Shown: piece after piece, positions 1 to 5,729 of the stretch | Layout: each line of letters begins with the position of its first letter | Position numbering within the stretch: position 1 is the stretch's first letter | Source: Bacillota bacterium | GTDB taxonomy: Bacteria > Bacillota > Clostridia > Christensenellales > CAG-138 | Length of the DNA stretch: 5,846 bases | NCBI GenBank assembly: GCA_023461495.1 | Contig: JAEYLA010000061.1 | Location: forward strand, 1-5,846 | Reading direction: 5' to 3' | The notes under the pieces: model-generated | Databases searched by the model: none | The model's input: only the letters and a program-made list of their open reading frames with translations | Told to the model about the DNA's origin: nothing | Program-made: the position numbers and the translations under genes

Positions 1-15
1 GAGGACCTGCAATGA
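1..15 (+). CDS. Possible 3' end of an upstream gene (2-oxoacid:ferredoxin oxidoreductase alpha subunit?)
   Basis: Frame 1 reads E-D-L-Q and then a TGA at 13-15. That stop would overlap the ATG of the next gene (12-14) in an ATGA arrangement, which is common for translationally coupled subunit genes. In this enzyme family the alpha-subunit gene usually lies just upstream of the beta gene, so it is the natural candidate. Only four codons are visible and any frame would show something here, so the identity is inferred from context alone. Confidence 0.3.
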   Translation, partial: EDLQ

Positions 16-863
16 GTGCAAGCGTTTTTTCCACCTATGAAACGGCATGGTGCCCGGGATGCGGCAACTTCGCAATATTGGACTGCCTGAAAACGGCCCT
101 CAACGAGCTTGGGAAACCCCCGCATGAGGTGCTCGTCGCCGCGGGCATCGGCCAGGCGGCAAAAACACCGCAGTACATCAGCGCCAACGAGTTCTGCGGC
201 CTGCACGGACGTTCCCTCCCCGCCGCGATTGCCGCAAAGATCGCCAACGAAAAGCTGACCGTCATCGTCGATACGGGCGACGGCGACTCATATGGCGAAG
301 GCGGCAACCACTTTCTGCACAATATTCGGCGCAATGTGGACATTACGCACTTTGTGCATGACAACCAGATTTACGGCCTGACCAAGGGCCAGGCCTCCCC
401 CACAACGCTTGAGGGCCAAGTCACCCCCGCGCAGCCGTATGGCTCCGCCAATACGCCCTTTAACCCCGTGCTTGTCGCCCTCGCCGCAGGCGCGGGCTTT
501 GTGGCAAGAGCATTCAGCGGCCGCAAGGAGCACCTGGTTTCCATTATGAAGCAGGCCATCTCCTACGAGGGGTATGCACTGGTGGATATCCTCCAGCCCT
601 GCGTCAGCTTCAACAAGGTCAACACCTACGCATGGTACAACCAACGCGTTTACGATCTTCCGGAAGATTATGATCCCTCCAGCAAACTCGCCGCCATGGA
701 AAAAGCCATGGAGTTTGGGGACCGCATTCCGCTTGGCGTACTCTACCGCCAGCCGGGCCAGACGTTCCACCGCAAAAACCCGATCCTTAAGGATGGCGCG
801 CCGCTGCTCGACCGTCCTGTAGAGCCTCGCCTGATTGAAGACCTGATGAAGGAATTCCTATAG
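12..863 (+). CDS. korB: 2-oxoacid:ferredoxin oxidoreductase, beta subunit (KorB type)
   Basis: This is the thiamine-diphosphate and iron-sulfur subunit of an enzyme that oxidatively decarboxylates a 2-oxoacid to an acyl-CoA and reduces ferredoxin in the cytoplasm. At 283 residues it has the usual length. The N-terminal WCPGCG (Cys14, Cys17) supplies cluster ligands. The ThDP/Mg site is GDGDSYGEGGNH (89-100) followed by DNQIYGLTKGQASPT (117-131). GLHGR (63-67) and the late QPCVSFNKVNTY (Cys197) are typical of KorB/VorB-type two-subunit enzymes. The position that is Cys in the GIGC motif of classical members is Gln48 here, and Cys62 lies nearby. The start has GAGGA at 1-5, six bases upstream. 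The substrate (2-oxoglutarate or a branched-chain or other oxoacid) cannot be settled from the beta subunit, so the symbol denotes the type only. The gene is intact and ends just before a terminator. Confidence 0.92.
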   Translation: MSASVFSTYETAWCPGCGNFAILDCLKTALNELGKPPHEVLVAAGIGQAAKTPQYISANEFCGLHGRSLPAAIAAKIANEKLTVIVDTGDGDSYGEGGNHFLHNIRRNVDITHFVHDNQIYGLTKGQASPTTLEGQVTPAQPYGSANTPFNPVLVALAAGAGFVARAFSGRKEHLVSIMKQAISYEGYALVDILQPCVSFNKVNTYAWYNQRVYDLPEDYDPSSKLAAMEKAMEFGDRIPLGVLYRQPGQTFHRKNPILKDGAPLLDRPVEPRLIEDLMKEFL

Positions 864-871
864 ATTGCGCC

Positions 872-900
872 AAAGCGCCCGGCAATGCCGGGCGCTTTTT
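872..900 (+). terminator. Rho-independent terminator after korB
   Basis: A perfect 12-bp stem (872-883 with 887-898) with a 3-base AAT loop is followed by a T run to 900. It begins 8 bases after the korB stop. On the minus strand the same hairpin is followed by only three T residues, so it may also help stop the convergent reductase gene, but less efficiently. Confidence 0.9.
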
Positions 901-918
901 CTTGTGTATTGGGCTAGC

Positions 919-2856
919 TTACTTCACAGCCTCTGCCGCAGCATATGCTGCAATGCGGCCGGAGTTGAGCGCAAAGCTGAGGTTAACGCCCTCCATGGTT
1001 GGATAACTGTCGCCAAAGATCATGCCCACATTGGAGCCGGTGGCATACAGGCCGGGGATGACGCTGCGATCTTTACGGATGACCTGCAGGTTTTCGTTGG
1101 TGCTGATGCCGCCAAGCGTGCCTTCGGCGAGGATTTTCGGCTTGAGCGCATAGAACGGACCGGTGCTTACATCATAAAGCAGGTATTCCTTGTCCTTCCC
1201 AAAGAGATCGTCCTTACCACTCTTTACGGCGGCGTTGTACCGTTCAATGGTGGTCTTTAATGTGGCTTCCGGCACACCCATTTTCTGGGCAAGTTCCTCA
1301 AGCGTATCGGCCTTGATCGCCCAATCTTCCGCCCCACAGGCTTTTTCCAGATTTTCGATAATTGCGGGGTCGGCCGCGATATTATCCGGCGCATTGACAA
1401 CGGAAGGGAACACGGTCTTATCAAGGCCCTGATCCACAAGCAGCGTCTTCATGAAGGAATGCGTATACGGCGTGCCCTCGGAAGCAAACTTTTCAAGGGT
1501 TGCATGATCGATCACGGACCAGTAGCTGCCGCCCGCACTGAAGGTGGCGTTGCCCCAAAGCGCAAAATCATACACAACTTCTTCATTGCAGAAGCGGTTG
1601 CCACCGCCGTCAATCCACAGTGTCGGCGTCATCATAAAGTGTGCGAACTGGAAGCTTGCACCGTTGGGGAGCATTGCGCCGTGGTAGGTCGCGTAGCGGA
1701 GGCCATAATCGTCGGCGCCTGCGGCCTGCGCCATCTTGATGCCTTCACCGCTGGTGCCATAGGTCATGAAATCATACGAGCCTTCTTCCAGACCGATATA
1801 CTCCTTGACCATCTCTGCATTTGCAAGGTAGCCGCCGGTTGCAAGAATGGTGGCTTTGGCGTTTACAATCAGCTTGCCGCCGTCCGCCTTCTTTGCAATC
1901 ACGCCCGTTACGGTGCCGTCTTCGGACTGAATAAGATCCGTTACCTTGGTATCGAATATGACCTGTACGCCCATATCCACCATGTTGTTGTACCAGCTTT
2001 CAAAGCCGGCTTTTTTGTTGTCAAACTTATGGTAGGTCTGGATCTGATCGGTATGCGCCTTCTGGGTGTTTTCCATCAGGGTAACAGGGTTGCCGTATTT
2101 GGCCACCCAGTCCACCGTATCCGCTGTCATTTCAAGGAACTTTCTGGTGAGCGGCGCGGAGGAGGAGTTGTGCGTATAGTCCGTAAACCAATTGAGAAGG
2201 TCGTTTGCCGTCTCATCCCAGCCGGCGCGCTTCTGCTGCTCGCTTCCTACTGCAAAAAAACCTTCCGAGCCCATCAGAGAAGTGCCGCCATAAGAGCTGG
2301 TCTGCTCAATTACGATCACCTTTGCCCCGGCTTCCGCCGCAGCCAGCGCGGCCGACATACCGGAAGCGCCGCAACCCGCAATAACAATTTGTGTATCCAG
2401 CGTTTCGTCCGGCACCTTGCTCTCCACCGCCGCCATGGCATCCGTATCCACGCCCGCCTGCCTGAGCGCGTCGGTTAGCGCCGCAAGCACAGCTTTGCTT
2501 GTTACGGTAGCGCCCGTCACGGCATCCACCTTAACGGTCTGATCTTGCAGCAACTTTTCCTGTAATGCGGAAATTGCCTTGCCGCCGATATCCGGTGTCT
2601 CCGCATCTCCTTTAATAGAAAGATCGGCCATTTTACCTGTTTCATCTACGGTGACCTGTACCTCAACCGGGCCTGCAAAGCCTTGCGCGGCTGCGGTATA
2701 CGTTCCTGCCACAATAGCGCCAGCAGGCGCCTGCGTCTCTGCGGGGGCCTGTGTGGGAGTGCTTTCCGGCGCTGCGGGCGCCGCGCACGCGCCAAACGCC
2801 ATCAGCGCAAGTATGACTGCTAACGCCAGGGTAAACATCCGTGGGGTTCTCTTCAT
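919..2856 (-). CDS. Exported FMN- and FAD-containing reductase, fumarate/urocanate reductase-like, probable lipoprotein
   Basis: A 645-residue flavoprotein predicted to act outside the membrane, passing electrons from bound FMN to FAD and then to an organic acceptor. Residues 1-23 form a signal peptide (KR, then a hydrophobic stretch) ending in FGA-Cys24, a slightly unusual lipobox. An Ala/Pro/Thr/Gln-rich tether follows to about residue 47. Residues 48-134 are an FMN-binding domain with DAVTGATVTS (111-120); in this family the Thr at 117 is esterified to FMN by ApbE. Residues 155-645 are the FAD domain: GCGASG (161-166) and Glu184 of the Rossmann fold, ATGGY (339-343), GGNRFCNEE (418-426), and GLYATG (602-607) through GRIA (633-636) near the C-terminus. 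Compared with flavocytochrome c3 fumarate reductase, most substrate residues differ, including Tyr429 in place of the proton-donating Arg. No haem-binding CxxCH is present. An in-frame ATG at 2886 has no good ribosome site and was not used. The real acceptor is unknown. Confidence 0.9.
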   Translation of the reverse strand: MKRTPRMFTLALAVILALMAFGACAAPAAPESTPTQAPAETQAPAGAIVAGTYTAAAQGFAGPVEVQVTVDETGKMADLSIKGDAETPDIGGKAISALQEKLLQDQTVKVDAVTGATVTSKAVLAALTDALRQAGVDTDAMAAVESKVPDETLDTQIVIAGCGASGMSAALAAAEAGAKVIVIEQTSSYGGTSLMGSEGFFAVGSEQQKRAGWDETANDLLNWFTDYTHNSSSAPLTRKFLEMTADTVDWVAKYGNPVTLMENTQKAHTDQIQTYHKFDNKKAGFESWYNNMVDMGVQVIFDTKVTDLIQSEDGTVTGVIAKKADGGKLIVNAKATILATGGYLANAEMVKEYIGLEEGSYDFMTYGTSGEGIKMAQAAGADDYGLRYATYHGAMLPNGASFQFAHFMMTPTLWIDGGGNRFCNEEVVYDFALWGNATFSAGGSYWSVIDHATLEKFASEGTPYTHSFMKTLLVDQGLDKTVFPSVVNAPDNIAADPAIIENLEKACGAEDWAIKADTLEELAQKMGVPEATLKTTIERYNAAVKSGKDDLFGKDKEYLLYDVSTGPFYALKPKILAEGTLGGISTNENLQVIRKDRSVIPGLYATGSNVGMIFGDSYPTMEGVNLSFALNSGRIAAYAAAEAVK

Positions 2857-2862
2857 GACAAT

Positions 2863-2868
2863 CCTCCT
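2863..2868 (-). promoter_or_regulatory. Ribosome binding site deciding the reductase start
   Basis: AGGAGG on the minus strand lies six bases before the ATG at 2856. It selects the start that puts a KR-type signal peptide at the N-terminus, rather than the in-frame ATG ten codons upstream. Confidence 0.9.
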
Positions 2869-2887
2869 ATACCATCCATGATTCATA

Positions 2888-2896
2888 TGTTATAAT
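2888..2896 (+). promoter_or_regulatory. Candidate extended -10 promoter of the LysR gene
   Basis: TGTTATAAT is a perfect TG-n-TATAAT extended -10 element on the plus strand, with no recognisable -35. Initiation near 2903 would leave a leader of about 110 bases before the LysR start. The element shares bases with the -10 box of the divergent reductase promoter, so the two polymerases could not bind at once. Confidence 0.5.
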
Positions 2897-2917
2897 TGTG
2901 ACAGGTTTGTGAAAAAA
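2889..2917 (-). promoter_or_regulatory. Candidate promoter of the flavin reductase gene
   Basis: On the minus strand TATAAC (2894-2889) is a good -10 box. Seventeen bases upstream the -35 position holds only TTTTTT (2917-2912), a poor match to consensus. Initiation near 2882 would give a leader of about 25 bases. A good -10 with a poor -35 is what is expected of a promoter needing an activator, and the GACAG/CTGTC dyad overlaps the -35 zone. This is inferred from sequence only. Confidence 0.5.
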
Positions 2918-2922
2918 CTGTC
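2900..2922. repeat. Inverted repeat GACAG-N13-CTGTC, candidate LysR operator
   Basis: GACAG (2900-2904) and CTGTC (2918-2922) form a perfect 5-bp dyad around a 13-base spacer, covering the -35 zone of the reductase promoter. TTGTGA also occurs twice (2896-2901 and 2907-2912), exactly 11 bp apart, about one helical turn. Short interrupted dyads between divergent genes are typical LysR-type sites, but the arms are short enough that chance cannot be excluded. Confidence 0.4.
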
Positions 2923-2937
2923 GTGTAAATGGTAACC

Positions 2938-2980
2938 GTACCGGCAGCCTATGTAAAACAACTGGTAAATAGGCTGGTAC
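2938..2980. repeat. Longer inverted repeat between the divergent genes
   Basis: CAGCCTAT (2945-2952) and ATAGGCTG (2969-2976) are a perfect 8-bp inverted repeat around 16 bases. GTAC at 2938-2941 and at 2977-2980 extends the symmetry after a 3-base offset on the left. It lies 33 bases before the LysR start. It could be an autoregulatory operator site, or a hairpin in the LysR leader RNA if transcription starts near 2903. Confidence 0.45.
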
Positions 2981-3000
2981 AAATAAGGGTTGTATGCCCG

Positions 3001-3006
3001 GAAGGA
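3001..3006 (+). promoter_or_regulatory. Ribosome binding site deciding the LysR start
   Basis: GAAGGA lies six bases before the ATG at 3013. The longer in-frame ATG at 2929 has no comparable site and would place 28 residues ahead of the conserved N-terminal helix. Confidence 0.8.
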
Positions 3007-3012
3007 TGTTCT

Positions 3013-3891
3013 ATGGATCAGCAACAATTGATCTATTTTCTGGAAGTGTGCAATCTGCGCAGCCTTTCAAAAGCGGCGAAAAGCCTCTATATTTCTCAGC
3101 AGGGGTTGAGCAAGTCCATCAAGGCGCTTGAAGAGGAATTGCAGACCACGCTCTTTACACGCCTCCCCACCGGCATTGAACTGACTCAGAGCGCGGAGGT
3201 GTTGCGCAAGCAGGCGGCATCCCTGTTGCAGCATTACGAACAGATCAAACGCCAGATGCGGGATCTTGGCGCAGGGACCTCGCGCCGTCTGACCATCGGC
3301 TATGCAGCTGGGTGCTTTGACCTTTTGCCATCCGGCTTTTTGCCGGACTATATGCGTCGGCACCCGGATGTGGATGTGGTGCTCAGAAGCTTTGACGCGG
3401 AGCACTACCGCAACGCGATATTGAACTTCGGCATGGATGTCAGTCTGTGCCCCGTCTCCTACGACTGCAATTTGTTTGAGTCGCTGTTTACCTTCCAGCG
3501 CAAGCTTGTCCTGGCTATGGCGGCAGACCATCCCCTTGCCCGGAAGGAACGCGTATCCCTTTCAGAGCTGCACCCTGTAAAGACCGGATTTCTAAATACC
3601 ACGCAGGAACCCGGCTGCGGATTCAGCTATCTATTGCAAAAGCACCGCATCGAACCCTCCATACTGCTTTCCCCTTCCGAAACGCGCCTTTTGGGCGAGC
3701 TTGCCTGCTTTGGCGGGGTCGTTTTCTTCTATGCAGGGCGGACGGATACCATGCCAGATAATCTCGTCACAAGAGAGATTGCCGATCTTGAAGTATACTG
3801 GCAATATCACTTCCTGGTCAGCAAAAACGCCTATATCAGCCGCACAGCGCAGGATTTTGTCGCATATGCGCAGGAACGGCTGCAGGAGTAA
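3013..3891 (+). CDS. LysR-family transcriptional regulator
   Basis: A 292-residue regulator of normal LysR length. The N-terminus (2-60) is the winged helix-turn-helix: MDQQQLIYFLEV, then SLSKAAKSLYISQQGLSKSIKALEEEL (17-43) and a wing ending in LF-TR-LPTGIELTQ. A linker helix covers about 60-88. The effector-binding domain begins at RRLTIGYAAG (91-100) and runs to the C-terminus. It includes the expected LVLAMAADHPLA (165-176) between the two subdomains. It is divergent from the flavin reductase gene, with a 156-bp shared control region, the classic arrangement for a LysR protein that controls its neighbour and itself. The likely inducer is the reductase substrate or a related compound, but nothing in the sequence names it. 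The ORF can be extended to 2929, but the ribosome site and the domain boundary favour 3013. Confidence 0.93.
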   Translation: MDQQQLIYFLEVCNLRSLSKAAKSLYISQQGLSKSIKALEEELQTTLFTRLPTGIELTQSAEVLRKQAASLLQHYEQIKRQMRDLGAGTSRRLTIGYAAGCFDLLPSGFLPDYMRRHPDVDVVLRSFDAEHYRNAILNFGMDVSLCPVSYDCNLFESLFTFQRKLVLAMAADHPLARKERVSLSELHPVKTGFLNTTQEPGCGFSYLLQKHRIEPSILLSPSETRLLGELACFGGVVFFYAGRTDTMPDNLVTREIADLEVYWQYHFLVSKNAYISRTAQDFVAYAQERLQE

Positions 3892-3902
3892 ACATTTTTC
3901 AC

Positions 3903-3937
3903 AACAAAAAGGCCGCTTACCAGGCGGCCTTTTTGTT
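3903..3937. terminator. Bidirectional terminator between LysR and the LURP-one gene
   Basis: A 14-bp perfect stem (3903-3916 with 3924-3937) encloses a 7-base loop. The lower stem has a run of five A on one side and five T on the other, so it works as a terminator in both directions. It starts 12 bases after the LysR stop and 20 bases after the stop of the convergent minus-strand gene. Confidence 0.9.
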
Positions 3938-3956
3938 CTCACACTATTGATGCAAT

Positions 3957-4436
3957 TCAGTTCGCGTTGCTCTCCTGCGCCATGGCGCAGTCAATGGCAA
4001 GCACCACCGCAAGCGCATAGAGCTCATGCTGCGGGGCGGCGATATCGAGCGCATAGCTATCGCCCCACGTGAACCATTCCTTTTGAATGGAAACCACGGG
4101 GGTACCGGACTGCGTGATTTCATAATGATGCGCCCAGAAATCCCCCTCCACATCCCAGTTCATGCCCTCAATGGTGTAGCGGGGACGCAGGAAGGTAAAC
4201 TCCTTCTTAATCTGAGCAATGTGCCGCCCAAGTGCAAATACATCGTAGCGCGGCAAAAAGCTCCACACCTTCTGCTGGATAAACGCCGCTTCATTCCCCG
4301 CGGCGTCGAGCACATGCAGCTTCTTTCCCCAGGAAAACAGCTCCCCCTCCACAAAATAACGGTCGGCCCCCGTTTCATCCTTTACGGTAAAGCGGTCCCG
4401 CCAGGAAAACACCTTTTGCTTGATATACAGCTTCAT
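3957..4436 (-). CDS. LURP-one-related (YxjI/DUF567) protein
   Basis: A 159-residue protein of the LURP-one-related family, a small tubby-like beta-barrel fold whose bacterial members (such as YxjI) have no firmly assigned biochemical role. The family pattern spans nearly the whole chain: KLYIKQKVFSWRDRFTV (2-18), FVEGELFSWGKKLHV (28-42), the repeat-like AFIQQKVWSFLPRYDV (51-66), EFTFLRPRYTIEG (79-91), WDVEGDFWAHHYEI (94-107), SIQKEWFTWGDSYALDI (116-132), and a closing hydrophobic helix ALAVVLAIDCAMA (141-153). There is no signal peptide. It follows the 355-residue gene after 68 bases with no visible terminator, so the two are probably co-transcribed. The ORF can extend upstream to 4553, overlapping the previous gene, but GAGGGGG before 4436 and the start of family similarity favour this start. 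Confidence 0.9.
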   Translation of the reverse strand: MKLYIKQKVFSWRDRFTVKDETGADRYFVEGELFSWGKKLHVLDAAGNEAAFIQQKVWSFLPRYDVFALGRHIAQIKKEFTFLRPRYTIEGMNWDVEGDFWAHHYEITQSGTPVVSIQKEWFTWGDSYALDIAAPQHELYALAVVLAIDCAMAQESNAN

Positions 4437-4442
4437 ATCCGG

Positions 4443-4449
4443 CCCCCTC
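4443..4449 (-). promoter_or_regulatory. Ribosome binding site deciding the LURP-one start
   Basis: GAGGGGG on the minus strand ends six bases before the ATG at 4436. It rejects the 39-residue upstream extension, which would overlap the preceding gene by 49 bases and lies outside the family domain. Confidence 0.75.
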
Positions 4450-4504
4450 ATTCTCTCCCCTACAGTATGGCACTCCGCAAGCGCATATGCAACCATGTCC
4501 GTAC

Positions 4505-5572
4505 TCAGGTCACATGAAATACGAATGCCTGCTCCGGCTCCCGTTGCGTCCATATGCCTTCAAGGCAGATCGTACAGCTTTCCTGCGGGCGCGGATAGAT
4601 GCTCGAACAGAACATGCCATACGTTTCGGGCGCTTCCATTTCACGGCCCGCTATATAGATCGCCGTCGGCCCGTCCGCACTGCCGATTATGCCAATTGCG
4701 CTTGCGCTCTTTGCCGCGGTGCCGTTTGGCTGCAGCGCACGCGCTTCGTCCTGTAATTGCAGCCGCTCGCCTTTGGGAAGCGGCGGAGAAACGCAGTATG
4801 TAATCTCCAGCAGATAGCTCTGGCCCTCCTGTGCAATTGGACGCAAGCACTTTCCTCGAATTGCCATACGGCGGTGCAGCTTTTGAAACTGCGCGGTCAA
4901 ATCCGTCCATTTGGCTTCCATCACCTCAAGCCTATGCATAACGCCCGTTACCGGATGCGTAAATGAAAACGGCTGATGCGCCTTTTCCCGTGTGCCGATG
5001 GTAACCGCGTGCTCGAGCGGCAGCATTCGCTCGGTGGGATGGATCAAAAGACGAAATTCCCTTAACCTTGGCCGTGTGAATATCGCTTTCATTGCGGCAA
5101 ATATGCCGCGTTGCGCCTTGGGATACGGCGCATGCAGCCGCGTCACAGAAAAGCTGTTCTCCCTGTCTAAAAACGCATATGCGGCAAACGCCTCTTCTGC
5201 AAGCGACAGCATGTGCTCCTGCCACGGAACAAAAAGCACTTCCTCCGCATGCCAAGAAGATGTCACTTCTTCGCCGTTAAACCAGAGTTTCATTCCGCCA
5301 AGTGCCTGATACGGGCGCTCCAACATGGCTTGTGCCCGTTCGCGCGACGTCAGGCGTTCTTCCCGGGGCGTATAGCGGTCATGGAATTTGCGCAGCGCTT
5401 CCGTATCCACCGTGCCGATGATATCCAGCACAAAGCCCTTCCGGAACAGATACACAGCCGGAATTTGATATACTCTCCCGGCATAGAAAAACTGCCATCC
5501 GGTTTGGACCGCAATCCCATCTGTATCCGGCCTGCCCCTAGGCTTTCCCGCGGGTTGATAGGACACCTTCAT
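4505..5572 (-). CDS. Hypothetical protein with an orphan GIIG-x-ADGPT motif
   Basis: I do not recognise this 355-residue protein. It has a strong ribosome site (GGAGG at 5584-5580, seven bases before the ATG) and a plausible promoter. No signal peptide or convincing membrane segment is visible, so it is probably cytoplasmic. The N-terminal part has aromatic-rich, beta-type stretches (GWQFFYAGRVYQIPAVYLF, 25-43) and a WFNGEEVTSSWH segment (97-108). A basic, helical stretch near 213-240 follows, and LLEITYCV (254-261) looks like a beta strand. Residues 291-309 (SAIGIIGSADGPTAIYIAG) match the signature around the essential Asp of Na+-translocating decarboxylase beta subunits (OadB/GcdB), which are polytopic membrane proteins. 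Nothing else here resembles them. The tail has three Cys (322, 333, 336). It appears to head an operon with the LURP-one gene. Its function is unknown. Confidence 0.85.
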   Translation of the reverse strand: MKVSYQPAGKPRGRPDTDGIAVQTGWQFFYAGRVYQIPAVYLFRKGFVLDIIGTVDTEALRKFHDRYTPREERLTSRERAQAMLERPYQALGGMKLWFNGEEVTSSWHAEEVLFVPWQEHMLSLAEEAFAAYAFLDRENSFSVTRLHAPYPKAQRGIFAAMKAIFTRPRLREFRLLIHPTERMLPLEHAVTIGTREKAHQPFSFTHPVTGVMHRLEVMEAKWTDLTAQFQKLHRRMAIRGKCLRPIAQEGQSYLLEITYCVSPPLPKGERLQLQDEARALQPNGTAAKSASAIGIIGSADGPTAIYIAGREMEAPETYGMFCSSIYPRPQESCTICLEGIWTQREPEQAFVFHVT

Positions 5573-5610
5573 TCCTCTTCCTCCAAAAGCAGCGCTTGCT
5601 GCCCATGTTT

Positions 5611-5639
5611 ATGGTAACGGTTTGCAGGCGCTCCGTCAA
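5611..5639 (-). promoter_or_regulatory. Candidate sigma-70-type promoter of the 355-residue gene
   Basis: On the minus strand TTGACG (5639-5634) matches five of six -35 bases. It is spaced 17 bp from TACCAT (5616-5611), four of six -10 bases. Initiation near 5604 would give a leader of about 30 bases carrying the GGAGG ribosome site. It sits between the upstream terminator and the gene, where a promoter is expected. Confidence 0.6.
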
Positions 5640-5668
5640 ATGCTGCAATGATCGACGCAGGGAAACGC

Positions 5669-5704
5669 AAAGAGCCGCCGGAGCATTCCGGCGGCTCTTT
5701 GTTT
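5669..5704 (-). terminator. Terminator after the iron-sulfur oxidoreductase gene
   Basis: A perfect 14-bp stem (5669-5682 with 5687-5700) has a GCAT tetraloop. On the minus strand it comes about 30 bases after the stop at 5730 and is followed by TTTGCGTTT. On the plus strand the tail is TTTGTTTT, so the hairpin is near-symmetric and could act both ways. It separates the oxidoreductase gene from the next transcription unit. Confidence 0.85.
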
Positions 5705-5729
5705 TACACCCAATTCGCCCAGTCATTTC

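Noticed and set aside
288..770. A 160-codon open frame on the minus strand
   Set aside because: It is antisense to korB, whose conserved motifs fix the coding strand; there is no ribosome site or family resemblance.
1459..2478. A 339-codon open frame on the plus strand
   Set aside because: It lies entirely antisense to the flavin reductase, whose domains are clear; its translation is rich in His, Arg and Cys with no recognisable motif. It is a by-product of GC-biased codon use.
919..2856. Naming the flavin reductase as fumarate or urocanate reductase
   Set aside because: The residues that bind and protonate those substrates are largely replaced, so only the broad family is supported.
2579..2881. 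A 100-codon plus-strand open frame rich in Ala
   Set aside because: It is the antisense shadow of the signal peptide, tether and FMN domain of the flavin reductase; its Ala-rich composition mirrors the GC-rich tether codons.
2857..2886. Upstream ATG at 2886 for the flavin reductase
   Set aside because: It adds ten residues before the signal peptide, has no proper ribosome site, and would bury the AGGAGG at 2868-2863 inside the coding region.
2929..3012. Upstream ATG at 2929 for the LysR gene
   Set aside because: The 28 extra residues lie outside the helix-turn-helix domain and overlap the inverted repeat; the ATG at 3013 has a well-spaced GAAGGA.
4505..5572. Calling the 355-residue protein a Na+-translocating decarboxylase beta subunit
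   Set aside because: Only the short GIIG-x-ADGPT segment matches; the protein lacks the many membrane helices that family needs.
5538..5726. A 62-codon open frame on the minus strand
   Set aside because: It would run through the 14-bp terminator hairpin and overlap the promoter, ribosome site and start of the 355-residue gene; the translation is low-quality Arg/Ser-rich sequence.
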